From Corynebacterium sp. Marseille-P3884 (GTDB lineage Bacteria > Actinomycetota > Actinomycetes > Mycobacteriales > Mycobacteriaceae), in NCBI RefSeq assembly GCF_017942225.1, contig NZ_JAGKSD010000014.1, positions 1 through 60,856 on the forward strand: a stretch of 60,856 nucleotides of DNA. The letters are read 5' to 3'. This document shows, piece by piece, positions 46,757-56,502 of this stretch. Position 1 is the first letter of the stretch. Every line of letters starts with the position of its first letter. The notes below the pieces were generated by a model that saw only the letters and a list, made by a program, of their open reading frames with translations, searched no databases and was not told the origin of the DNA. Both the position numbers and the translations under genes were made by a program.

Positions 46757-48403
46757 ATGGCGGAGCTGACGATCTCCTCCGATGAGATCCGTAGCGCGAT
46801 AGCGAACTACACCTCGAGCTACTCCGCGGAGGCCTCCCGTGAGGAGGTCGGCGTGGTGACGTCGGCTGCAGATGGCATTGCCCAGGTTTCCGGGCTGCCG
46901 GGCTGCATGACCAACGAGCTGCTTGAGTTCCCGAACGGCGTCATCGGCGTCGCACAGAACCTCGACACCGACACGATCGGTGTTGTGGTGCTGGGTAATT
47001 TCGAGACCCTCACTGAGGGCGACAAAGTTGTACGGACCGGCGAGGTCCTGTCCATCCCGGTCGGAGAGGAATTCCTCGGCCGCGTAATCAACCCCCTGGG
47101 CCAGCCGATCGACGGTCTTGGCCCGATCGAGGCCGAAGAAGAGCGTGTGCTCGAGCTTCAGGCCGCGAGTGTGCTCGACCGTCAGCCGGTCGAGGAGCCG
47201 ATGCAGACGGGCATCAAGGCGATTGACGCCATGACCCCGATCGGCCGTGGCCAGCGTCAGCTGATCATCGGCGACCGCAAGACCGGTAAGACCGCGGTCT
47301 GCATCGACACCATCCTCAACCAGAAGGCCTACTGGGAGACCGGCGACAAGACGAAGCAGGTCCGCTGCATCTACGTCGCCATCGGCCAGAAGGGCTCGAC
47401 CATCGCAGGTGTGCGCCGCACCCTCGAGGAGAATGGCGCTCTGGAGTACACCACGATCGTGGCTGCTCCGGCGTCCGATTCCGCGGGCTTCAAGTGGCTG
47501 GCACCGTTTGCCGGCGCTGCGCTGGGCCAGCACTGGATGTACCAGGGCAACCACGTCCTGGTCATCTACGATGATCTGACCAAGCAGGCCGAGGCGTACC
47601 GTGCGATCTCGCTGCTGCTTCGTCGCCCGCCGGGCCGCGAGGCATACCCGGGTGACGTGTTCTACCTGCACTCCCGTCTGCTCGAGCGCGCAGCCAAGCT
47701 TAACGACGAGCTCGGCGCCGGCTCCCTGACCGCTCTCCCGATCATCGAGACGAAGGCGAACGACGTGGGCGCCTTCATTCCGACGAACGTCATCTCGATT
47801 ACCGATGGTCAGTGCTTCCTCCAGTCCGACCTGTTCAACCAGGGCGTCCGCCCGGCTATCGACGTGGGTATCTCCGTGTCCCGTGTCGGTGGCGCAGCGC
47901 AGACCAAGGGCATGAAGAAGGTCGCCGGTAACCTGCGTCTGGACCTGGCCGCCTACCGCGACCTCGAGTCCTTCGCAGCATTCGCGTCCGACCTCGACGA
48001 CGCTTCCAAGCGTCAGCTCGAGCGCGGCCAGCGCCTCGTCGAGCTGCTGAAGCAGTCCGAGAACTCGCCGCAGCCGGTCGAGTACCAGATCATCTCGATC
48101 TTCCTCGCCAACGAGGGCGCTTTCGACTCCGTTCCCGTCGAAGATGTCCGCCGTTACGAGGCAGAGCTGCACGAGACGGTCCGTGCTGAGGCTCCGGAGG
48201 TCTACGAGCAGGTTGAAGGCGGCACCGCGCTGTCCGACGAGTCCAAGGAGACTCTCAAGTCGGTCAACGATCGTTTCGCCCGCACCTTCCAGCCGACCAA
48301 TGAGGAGCACGTCGTCCGCGAGCCGGAGGCAAAGCCCCTCGACGAGTCGGATGTGTCGAAGCACCAGATCAACGTTTCTCGTAAGTCGCAGAAGCGCGAC
48401 TAG
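46757..48403 (+). CDS. atpA: ATP synthase subunit alpha
   Basis: 548 residues, non-catalytic nucleotide-binding subunit of F1. P-loop [10 protein letters not shown] (near 180-189) and the end-of-core [13 protein letters not shown] are intact. The C-terminus ([15 protein letters not shown]...) is a 30-35 residue extension typical of corynebacteria/mycobacteria, where it restrains ATP hydrolysis. The ATG follows CAGGAAGAAC; an in-frame upstream ATG at 46724 lacks a ribosome site. Confidence 0.96.
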   Translation: MAELTISSDEIRSAIANYTSSYSAEASREEVGVVTSAADGIAQVSGLPGCMTNELLEFPNGVIGVAQNLDTDTIGVVVLGNFETLTEGDKVVRTGEVLSIPVGEEFLGRVINPLGQPIDGLGPIEAEEERVLELQAASVLDRQPVEEPMQTGIKAIDAMTPIGRGQRQLIIGDRKTGKTAVCIDTILNQKAYWETGDKTKQVRCIYVAIGQKGSTIAGVRRTLEENGALEYTTIVAAPASDSAGFKWLAPFAGAALGQHWMYQGNHVLVIYDDLTKQAEAYRAISLLLRRPPGREAYPGDVFYLHSRLLERAAKLNDELGAGSLTALPIIETKANDVGAFIPTNVISITDGQCFLQSDLFNQGVRPAIDVGISVSRVGGAAQTKGMKKVAGNLRLDLAAYRDLESFAAFASDLDDASKRQLERGQRLVELLKQSENSPQPVEYQIISIFLANEGAFDSVPVEDVRRYEAELHETVRAEAPEVYEQVEGGTALSDESKETLKSVNDRFARTFQPTNEEHVVREPEAKPLDESDVSKHQINVSRKSQKRD

Positions 48404-48482
48404 TTCAGTCCAGAGCAAGCTAGACGAACTAGACGAGCGAATACGACTCACTACGACTTAAGAGAAAGGAGGAGCACACACC

Positions 48483-49457
48483 ATGGCTACACTTCGCGAA
48501 CTGCGTGACCGCATCAGGTCAGTCAATTCCACGAAGAAGATCACCAAGGCCCAGGAGCTGATCGCGACCTCGCGCATCACCAAAGCCCAGCAGCGCGTTG
48601 AGGCGGCACAGCCGTACGCCAACGAGATGCAGGACATGATGGAGCGCCTGGTCTCTGCGACCAACCTGGATCACCCGATGCTTCGTGAACGCGAAAACGG
48701 CAAGGTGGCGGCGATGCTCGTGGTCACATCCGACCGCGGCATGGCCGGTGGCTACAACCACAACGTGCTCAAGAAGGCTGGCGAACTGGAGCGTATGCTC
48801 CGGGACAACGGCTACGACGTGGTCCGCTTTATCACCGGCGGCAAGGGCGTCAGCCACTACGATTTCCGTGATCAGGAGATTGCGGGAGAGTGGACTGGTT
48901 GGTCCCAGGATCCGTCGTGGGAGTCCACCCATGACGTCCGCCAGCACATGATCCAGGGCTTCGAAGCTAGCTCCGAGGGTGAGGCGAAGTGGCGTAACGG
49001 CCTGCGCAGCACCGAGGGGCAGGCTGTCCGTGGCTTCGACCAGGTGCACGTTGTGTACACGAAGTTCGTGTCGATGCTGTCGCAAGAAGCTACTGTTCAC
49101 CAGCTGCTTCCGATCGAGCCCGTCTTCCATGACGTCGAGTTCGAGCAGGAAGATCTGTTGAGCACGTCCGGTGCCGTGTTGCCGGACATGGATTTCGAGC
49201 CGGATGCAGAAACGCTCATGGAGCAGCTGCTTCCCGCGTACGTTTCCAGGTCGCTCTACTCGATCTTCCTGGAGGCGTCGGCAGCGGAGTCCGCGTCTCG
49301 ACGCACCGCGATGAAGAACGCGACCGACAACGCAACCGAACTTGCCGGCGAGCTTTCGCGTGAAGCGAACCAGCTCCGTCAGGCGAAGATTACCCAGGAA
49401 ATCACCGAGATTATCGGCGGCGCTGGCGCGTTGTCCGGTAGCGGAGAAAGTGACTAG
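48483..49457 (+). CDS. atpG: ATP synthase subunit gamma
   Basis: 324 residues, the central rotor shaft. N-terminal LRELRDRIRSVNSTKKITKAQELIATSR and C-terminal SRRTAMKNATDNATEL are the two coiled-coil helices. The extra residues in the middle fit the actinobacterial gamma loop. AGAAAGGAGG precedes the ATG by about nine bases. Confidence 0.96.
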   Translation: MATLRELRDRIRSVNSTKKITKAQELIATSRITKAQQRVEAAQPYANEMQDMMERLVSATNLDHPMLRERENGKVAAMLVVTSDRGMAGGYNHNVLKKAGELERMLRDNGYDVVRFITGGKGVSHYDFRDQEIAGEWTGWSQDPSWESTHDVRQHMIQGFEASSEGEAKWRNGLRSTEGQAVRGFDQVHVVYTKFVSMLSQEATVHQLLPIEPVFHDVEFEQEDLLSTSGAVLPDMDFEPDAETLMEQLLPAYVSRSLYSIFLEASAAESASRRTAMKNATDNATELAGELSREANQLRQAKITQEITEIIGGAGALSGSGESD

Positions 49458-51011
<1,554 letters not shown>

Positions 51012-51020
51012 GAGTAGCTC

Positions 51021-51383
51021 ATGGCTGAAATCACCGCGCACCTCGTTTCGGTTGAGCGCATGTTGTGGTCTGGCGAGGCGAAGGTTGTCACCGCCCAGAC
51101 CTCCGAAGGTGAGATCGGCGTGCTGCCCGGCCACGAGCCGTTCTTGGGCCAGCTCAAGGAAAACGGTGTCGTGACCATCACCCCGGTCGACGGCGACAAG
51201 GTTGTTGCGGCCGTCCAGGGTGGGTTCGTCTCGGTGACTGGCAATAAGGTCACCATTTTGGCGGACTACGCGATCTTCGCCGATGAGGTCGATGCCAACG
51301 GTGCGTTCGACGAGGAGGATCCGACGTCGAAGGCTCGTCACGACGCAGAGCAAGCAGCTTTGCGACGTAGCGGCAACGCCTAG
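51021..51383 (+). CDS. atpC: ATP synthase subunit epsilon
   Basis: 120 residues. The beta-sandwich domain ([20 protein letters not shown]...[11 protein letters not shown]) is complete; the C-terminal helical part is short, as in mycobacteria. It couples the rotor to the c-ring and damps ATPase activity. Last gene of the operon, followed by a strong terminator. Confidence 0.95.
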   Translation: MAEITAHLVSVERMLWSGEAKVVTAQTSEGEIGVLPGHEPFLGQLKENGVVTITPVDGDKVVAAVQGGFVSVTGNKVTILADYAIFADEVDANGAFDEEDPTSKARHDAEQAALRRSGNA

Positions 51384-51394
51384 TTCTCCCTTTC

Positions 51395-51440
51395 CGCCCG
51401 GACTGAGCCTACTGGCTTGGTCCGGGCGATTTCTTTTCTC
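51395..51440 (+). terminator. Terminator of the atp operon
   Basis: CGCCCGGAC (51395-51403) pairs with GTCCGGGCG (51420-51428), followed by ATTTCTTTTC. Confidence 0.88.
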
Positions 51441-51460
51441 GGGGGTACAACTTTCGACGG

Positions 51461-51490
51461 TTCAGAGATGATGGGTCTTGTCATTAAACT
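51461..51490 (+). promoter_or_regulatory. Putative leaderless promoter of the DUF2550 gene
   Basis: -35-like TTCAGA (51461-51466), 18-bp spacer, -10 TAAACT (51485-51490), then eight bases to the ATG with no ribosome site. Same geometry as at argS. Confidence 0.5.
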
Positions 51491-51498
51491 GGACCCTT

Positions 51499-51966
51499 AT
51501 GAAGCTTCTCGGGTTCCTCTTCGGCGCAGTAGTAGTGGTGCTGCTTGCCGGCGCGCTGTGGAGGTTCCTGACGGTTCGGAATAACGGCACACCGGCGTTG
51601 CTGCGCAAGCTCCCAGCGACGGGCACGCATGGGTGGCGCCACGGTATTGCTGTATATACCGGCGAAACGATGCGCTTTTTCAAGCTGCGCTCGCTGTCTT
51701 TCTCGGCGGATATGGAGCTGAATCGTTCCATGCTCTCGATTGACGGCAATAGACAGGCCACTGAGACCGAACGGCATTTCATGCCAGGGGTCGAGGTGGT
51801 CGTTTTGTTTTCTTCGGCGAGCGAGAAATTTGAGTTCGCGACGGACCGCCATGCGGGCATGGCGTTGGTGTCGTGGGTGGAGTCTGCCCCGGACAGGCGG
51901 CAGGTGCGCACGGACATGAATAGGCTCCACAATCGCGCGTTCAGGTCGAGCCTGGGCAATCTCTAG
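51499..51966 (+). CDS. DUF2550-family membrane protein
   Basis: 155 residues. One N-terminal membrane helix (about 4-26), then a soluble domain with GWRHGIAVYTGETMRFFKLRSLS, the conserved start of the DUF2550 domain found after atpC in mycolate-forming actinobacteria. Function unknown. The ATG at 51499 is preferred over an upstream in-frame start because of the promoter spacing. Confidence 0.85.
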   Translation: MKLLGFLFGAVVVVLLAGALWRFLTVRNNGTPALLRKLPATGTHGWRHGIAVYTGETMRFFKLRSLSFSADMELNRSMLSIDGNRQATETERHFMPGVEVVVLFSSASEKFEFATDRHAGMALVSWVESAPDRRQVRTDMNRLHNRAFRSSLGNL

Positions 51967-52005
51967 CCGAAGGGGGCCGTGGGATGCGCGGCGCGTCGTC
52001 GGCGC

Positions 52006-52011
52006 TAGGGT
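52006..52011 (+). promoter_or_regulatory. Putative -10 of nucS, leaderless
   Basis: TAGGGT is a frequent corynebacterial -10 variant. It ends eight bases before the nucS ATG, the same distance as at argS and the DUF2550 gene. Confidence 0.4.
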
Positions 52012-52019
52012 AGGGGACT

Positions 52020-52712
52020 ATGCGTCTTGTTATCGCCCGTTGTTCGGTGGACTATGTCGGCCGCTTGGATGCGCATTTGCCTATCGCGGACCGTCTGATC
52101 ATGGTCAAGGCAGACGGCTCGTTGTCGGTGCATGCGGATGACCGAGCCTATAAGCCGCTGAACTGGATGACCCCTCCGTGTACGATCGTGGAAGAACCGA
52201 TCGTAGACGTCGACGGGGACGAGACCGGTGCGCAGCTGTGGGTCGTGGAGAACCCGAAGGGTGAGCAGCTGCGCGTGACCGTTGAGGAGATCCATTCGGA
52301 TGTCACCTACGACCTCGGCGTCGACCCGGGGTTGATCAAGGACGGCGTGGAATCCCATCTGCAGGAGCTCTTGGCGGAGCACATCACGGTGCTAGGCGAG
52401 GGGTACACGCTCGTGCGCCGCGAATACCCGACGCCGCTGGGCCCGGTAGATATCATGGCGAAAGACCCTAACGGCACGGCGATCGCAGTCGAGGTGAAAC
52501 GCCGCGGCAATATCGACGGCGTGGAGCAGCTCACGCGTTACGTGGAAATGCTCAGCCGCGATTCACTGCTCGGCGATGTCAAAGGCGTATTCGCTGCCCA
52601 GGAGATCAAGCCGCAGGCAAAAACGCTCGCTGAAGACCGCGGAATCAGGTGTGTCACCCTCGATTACGATGAGTTGCGCGGCATTGAGAGCAACGAGTTG
52701 CGGTTGTTTTAG
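52020..52712 (+). CDS. nucS: Mismatch-specific endonuclease NucS (EndoMS)
   Basis: 230 residues. The N-terminal dimerisation/DNA-binding domain starts [16 protein letters not shown]. The C-terminal RecB-like nuclease has the acid-acid-lysine core [23 protein letters not shown] (Asp, Glu, Lys). In actinobacteria it replaces MutS/MutL, cutting both strands at mismatches. The C-terminus NELRLF resembles a beta-clamp binding tail. Full length. Confidence 0.95.
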   Translation: MRLVIARCSVDYVGRLDAHLPIADRLIMVKADGSLSVHADDRAYKPLNWMTPPCTIVEEPIVDVDGDETGAQLWVVENPKGEQLRVTVEEIHSDVTYDLGVDPGLIKDGVESHLQELLAEHITVLGEGYTLVRREYPTPLGPVDIMAKDPNGTAIAVEVKRRGNIDGVEQLTRYVEMLSRDSLLGDVKGVFAAQEIKPQAKTLAEDRGIRCVTLDYDELRGIESNELRLF

Positions 52713-52714
52713 AG

Positions 52715-52990
52715 ATGCCGCGGAGGAATCGTCGATACGCGCCGAAAACGCGTCCTTTGCCGCGCGACGGCGGGTCGTATTACGGCACGCGCGAGGAGGT
52801 CGGCCCGCACGGGGACATCTATTTAGTCCGTCACATGGGGTCGGCCTCGGCGCAGAAGTACTACGTGTGTCCGCGGTGCAACCAGAACATTCCGCCTGGG
52901 GTGTCACATATCGTGGCGTGGCCGCGGGACACCGGCGGCAGGGGCGACGATCGGAGGCACTGGCATAGGCACTGCTGGGAGCGTCGTTAA
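52715..52990 (+). CDS. Small putative zinc-binding protein, nucS neighbour
   Basis: 91 residues, very basic. CPRCNQNIPPG followed by HWHRHCW gives four candidate Cys/His zinc ligands. Such proteins occur right after nucS in many actinobacteria; some databases name them ATP/GTP-binding proteins without evidence. Two bases separate it from nucS, so it is co-transcribed and may assist nucleic acid handling. Its TAA stop overlaps that of the convergent HNH gene (TTAA). Confidence 0.75.
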   Translation: MPRRNRRYAPKTRPLPRDGGSYYGTREEVGPHGDIYLVRHMGSASAQKYYVCPRCNQNIPPGVSHIVAWPRDTGGRGDDRRHWHRHCWERR

Positions 52991-54087
52991 GCGAAAAGCG
53001 TGTGCATCGCGCCGTGCGTGTTGGGCACGATGCGGCCGCGCGGCGAGCGCCAGGTGGGCGTGCCCGCGACGTTCACGATGCGTCCGCGTTTGTTGCGTCC
53101 CGGGTCGTCGTCGTTGACGCGGTTGTGGTAGCGGCACAGCGGCGCGAGGTTCGCGATGTTGGTCTCGCCGCCGTGCTTCCACGCGGTGATGTGGTGAATT
53201 TCGCACGCGTCGGCGCTGTGACGGCAGTCGGGCACGGGGCACACGGGACTCGTTGCGCGCGCGAGAACGCGCTGTTTCTCATTCGCTAATCGACGCCCGC
53301 GGTACAGGTTCACCGCCCCTTCCTCCGGGTGGAACGTGGCCGCCTCGAGGTGGTTCTCCGCTGTCGCGTAATGCTGGTTGAGGAATTCCGCGCCGGTCAT
53401 CGACGTGCCGTCCGTGAGCTGCAATATCGTCTCGTCGCCCGTGCCTTGGTGGATTTTCACCCAGTCAGGCAGCGGGATGAGCAGCAGCGGACGCGGGACG
53501 GCGTACGGGACTCCGTGCGCGCTTGTTTCCGGCGGACTACCTTCCGCGTGATAGCCGCGCATGAGCCGCAGGAAATTCTCGAGCATCTGTGGGGCGACGG
53601 GTGTGGAGGTGTCCACGCCGGTCATGAGCGCGTGTTCGAGGTCCGACATGTCACGATCGCTGGCGGTGACCGTCATGGTGCGGCAGCCTGCCTTGGATCG
53701 GGTGAACGTGACCTGTTTGCGCGGGGGCTTTTCTGTGCCGGGGACGATCTTCCTGGCGAGGCGGGCGAGAGCCTTGTAGTTGCCAGTCGCGTCGAGAAGC
53801 ATGAGGCGTAACTTGGTACGCGTGCGGTTCGACGCGACCTTCTTGATGCGCCGCTCGATGAGCACGAGCTGGTCGAGCGAGAAACCCTTCCGCTGTGCTT
53901 TTTCGCGCGCGATGCGTTGTTTTTGGCGTGACGACGTTTTCCCGAAGTAGACCGCGTGCAGTCCTTCCCACTCTCTGACGCGGTTCGGGTCCATTCCCGC
54001 GTCGAGCGCTAATTGCTTATCGAAGTCCGCGAGGACGTCTATCGCCGCCCCCGACATTGTCTGGATCAGTGTTCTAAATAGGTTCAT
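52987..54087 (-). CDS. HNH endonuclease (actinobacterial DUF222-like type)
   Basis: 366 residues. An N-terminal helical, basic region (about 60-140) is followed by the HNH nuclease near 290-325: CPVPDCRHSADACEIHHITAWKHGG, then NLAPLCRYHNRV, with the paired Cys of the zinc-finger form. This layout is common as multi-copy DUF222/HNH proteins in actinobacteria, with unknown biology. A palindrome-embedded promoter lies upstream. Convergent with the nucS unit, with overlapping stops. Confidence 0.85.
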   Translation of the reverse strand: MNLFRTLIQTMSGAAIDVLADFDKQLALDAGMDPNRVREWEGLHAVYFGKTSSRQKQRIAREKAQRKGFSLDQLVLIERRIKKVASNRTRTKLRLMLLDATGNYKALARLARKIVPGTEKPPRKQVTFTRSKAGCRTMTVTASDRDMSDLEHALMTGVDTSTPVAPQMLENFLRLMRGYHAEGSPPETSAHGVPYAVPRPLLLIPLPDWVKIHQGTGDETILQLTDGTSMTGAEFLNQHYATAENHLEAATFHPEEGAVNLYRGRRLANEKQRVLARATSPVCPVPDCRHSADACEIHHITAWKHGGETNIANLAPLCRYHNRVNDDDPGRNKRGRIVNVAGTPTWRSPRGRIVPNTHGAMHTLFA

Positions 54088-54130
54088 ACCTCGAACGCTA
54101 GCGGCCCGCCAGGGCCGAGTAAAGCGCTAA

Positions 54131-54150
54131 ATGCGCACTATAATGCGCAT
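54131..54150 (-). promoter_or_regulatory. -10 element inside an inverted repeat
   Basis: ATGCGCA (54131-54137) and TGCGCAT (54144-54150) form an inverted repeat with a six-base spacer. On the minus strand the spacer region reads TATAGT, a good -10, about 55 bases before the HNH nuclease start. A dimeric repressor bound here would block transcription. Confidence 0.45.
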
Positions 54151-54239
54151 TTTCATGGAACCTTTCACGCCGTTGTGGTGCCCGAGTGACACCTGCCGGG
54201 CCCTGCGCCCCACGTGTCTGGTGGGGCGCAGACCTGGGG

Positions 54240-56456
54240 CTAGCGGAGGCGGTAGAACTGCGCGCTCATCGCCGGCAGGTGGAACGAGGCGGACTGCTCG
54301 AAGGAGTCCCAGGGGTGGGGGTCGGTGGAGACGGCGTCGGCAAGCGGTTGGCCCGCGCCGTTGTAGCGCGCGTCGTCGGTGTTGAGGATCAGCTCCCACT
54401 CGCCGGCGCGCGGCAGCCCCAGGCGGTAATCGGGGTGGGACGCGCCGGACAGGTTGATGACGGCGAGTACCGGCGTTCCGTCCGCGCCCCAGCGGATGTA
54501 GGCGAGGATATTGTGCTGCGAATCGTCGCCCTTGATCCACTGGAAGCCCATCGGGGTGTTGTCCTGGCTGTAAAGGGCGGGCGTGTCGCGGTACAGGTGG
54601 TTCAAATCGCGCACGAGGGTGCGGATGCCGTGGTGGTACTCGCTGTCCCAGCCCTCGAGGTCGTCCCAGTTGATGGAGCCGGCCTCAGCCCACTCGGTGG
54701 TCTGTCCGAATTCGCAGCCCATGAACATGAGCTGCTTGCCGGGGTGGGAGAACATGTACGCGTACAGGTTGCGCACACCGGCGGCCTTGTTCCAGGCATC
54801 GCCGGGCATGCGCTCCCACAGGGACCCCTTGCCGTGGACGACTTCGTCGTGGCTGAACGGCAGGACGTAGCGCTCGGAGAAGGCGTACACGAGGGAGAAC
54901 GTGATCTCGTGGTGGTGGTAGGAGCGGTGGATGGGGTCGAGGGCGAAGTATTCGAGGGTGTCGTTCATCCAGCCCATGTTCCACTTCAGGGAGAACCCGA
55001 GGCCGTCGGCGGAGGTCTGGGCGGTCACGCCCGGCCACGCGGTGGATTCCTCGGCGATGGTGAGCACGCCCGGGTGGGTGCGGTGCACGGTGCCGTTGAC
55101 TTCCTGGAGGAATTGGACGGCGTCGAGGTTCTCGCGGCCACCGAATTGGTTCGGCAGCCACTCGCCGGGGTTGCGGGAGTAGTCGAGGTAGAGCATGGAG
55201 GCGACGGCGTCGACGCGGATGCCGTCGAGGTGGTACTCCTCGAACCAGTACAAGGCGTTGGCGACGAGGAAGTTGCGCACCTCGTTGCGGCCGAAGTCGA
55301 AGACGTAGGTGCCCCAGTCTTTTTGTTCGCCGCGGCGCCAGTCGGGGTGCTCGTAGAGGGCGGTGCCGTCGAAACGCGCCAGTGCCCATTCATCTTTGGG
55401 GAAGTGCGCGGGGACCCAGTCGACGATCACGCCGATGCCAGCGTTGTGGAGCGTATCGACGAGATACTTGAAGTCCTCCGGCGACCCCCACCGCGCGGTG
55501 GGAGCGTAGTAGCCGGAGACTTGGTAGCCCCAGGAGCCGCCGAAGGGGTGCTCGGCAACGGGGAGGAATTCGACGTGCGTGTAGCCATGCTCGACGAGGT
55601 AGGGGACGAGCTCGCGGGCGAGTTCGCGGTAGCCGTACCCGACGCGCCAGGAGCCGATGTGCACCTCGTAGACGCTCATGGGAGCGTTCGTCGCGTCGGT
55701 GCCGGGGCGTGCGGCCATCCACTCGTGGTCGGTCCACGCGTACTCGTCAGCACCGGAGACCACGGAGACGGTTTCCGGGGGAGTCTTGGTTTGCTTCGCC
55801 AACGGATCCGCCTTATCGACGGCCCGTCCATCCGCCCCCTGCACCGTGAACTTGTACTCGGTACCAGGTGTGATGCCGGGGATGAAGATCTCCCAGATGC
55901 CGGTCGAGCCGAGGGTGCGCATCGGGTACTGGTTCGGGTTCCAGTTGCAGAACTCGCCAATGACGGCGACACCCTGCGCATTCGGTGCCCACACCGCGAA
56001 GGACGTGCCTTTCACCTCGCCCATGGAGGTGTTGTAGGTGTGCTGGTTCGCACCGAGGACCTCCCACAGGCGCTCGTGGCGGCCCTCACCGATGAGGTGG
56101 AGGTCGAAAGAGCTCAGGGTGGGGAGGAAGTGGTACGGGTCCGCGATGATGACGGGCGGGGCATCCGGGTAGGAGACCTGGATGCGGTAGTCCGGTGCGA
56201 GGTCGTCGTCGAGAGGCAGGACCCAGATATCGTCGCCGATCGGGGTCATGGGCTTGCCCTGGTTGTGAATCAGCACCTCCACGTGGGTCGCGCCGAGCAG
56301 ACGCGTGCGGATCACAGAGCCTGTCGACGTGGCGTGCCACCCATAGAAATCATGAGGCGCGTGGTGCTTGCACTCGAGGAGTCGGCGCCGGTCCTCATCC
56401 GGGATGTAGTGCGCCGGTTCCAGCTGTGCGGGGGTGTCGTCGTAGCCGGAGGTCAT
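54240..56456 (-). CDS. glgB: 1,4-alpha-glucan branching enzyme
   Basis: 738-residue GH13 enzyme. N-terminal carbohydrate-binding domains (about 1-230) precede the barrel; the nucleophile is Asp in DGIRVDAVASM and the acid Glu in TIAEESTAWPG. It makes alpha-1,6 branches in glycogen and capsular glucan. Starts 46 bp after glgE on the same strand, so the two glucan genes likely form one operon. Confidence 0.95.
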   Translation of the reverse strand: MTSGYDDTPAQLEPAHYIPDEDRRRLLECKHHAPHDFYGWHATSTGSVIRTRLLGATHVEVLIHNQGKPMTPIGDDIWVLPLDDDLAPDYRIQVSYPDAPPVIIADPYHFLPTLSSFDLHLIGEGRHERLWEVLGANQHTYNTSMGEVKGTSFAVWAPNAQGVAVIGEFCNWNPNQYPMRTLGSTGIWEIFIPGITPGTEYKFTVQGADGRAVDKADPLAKQTKTPPETVSVVSGADEYAWTDHEWMAARPGTDATNAPMSVYEVHIGSWRVGYGYRELARELVPYLVEHGYTHVEFLPVAEHPFGGSWGYQVSGYYAPTARWGSPEDFKYLVDTLHNAGIGVIVDWVPAHFPKDEWALARFDGTALYEHPDWRRGEQKDWGTYVFDFGRNEVRNFLVANALYWFEEYHLDGIRVDAVASMLYLDYSRNPGEWLPNQFGGRENLDAVQFLQEVNGTVHRTHPGVLTIAEESTAWPGVTAQTSADGLGFSLKWNMGWMNDTLEYFALDPIHRSYHHHEITFSLVYAFSERYVLPFSHDEVVHGKGSLWERMPGDAWNKAAGVRNLYAYMFSHPGKQLMFMGCEFGQTTEWAEAGSINWDDLEGWDSEYHHGIRTLVRDLNHLYRDTPALYSQDNTPMGFQWIKGDDSQHNILAYIRWGADGTPVLAVINLSGASHPDYRLGLPRAGEWELILNTDDARYNGAGQPLADAVSTDPHPWDSFEQSASFHLPAMSAQFYRLR

Positions 56457-56502
56457 GGTGTTCCTTATAAATGGTCGGTCGATATCCGTTCGAAGGAATA
56501 TC

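Noticed and set aside
48440..48453. AATACGACTCACTA between atpA and atpG, 14 bases of the T7 promoter
   Set aside because: The TATAGGG initiation part is missing and no T7-like polymerase gene is present; a chance match is the simplest view. Vector contamination is unlikely, since the operon continues normally on both sides.
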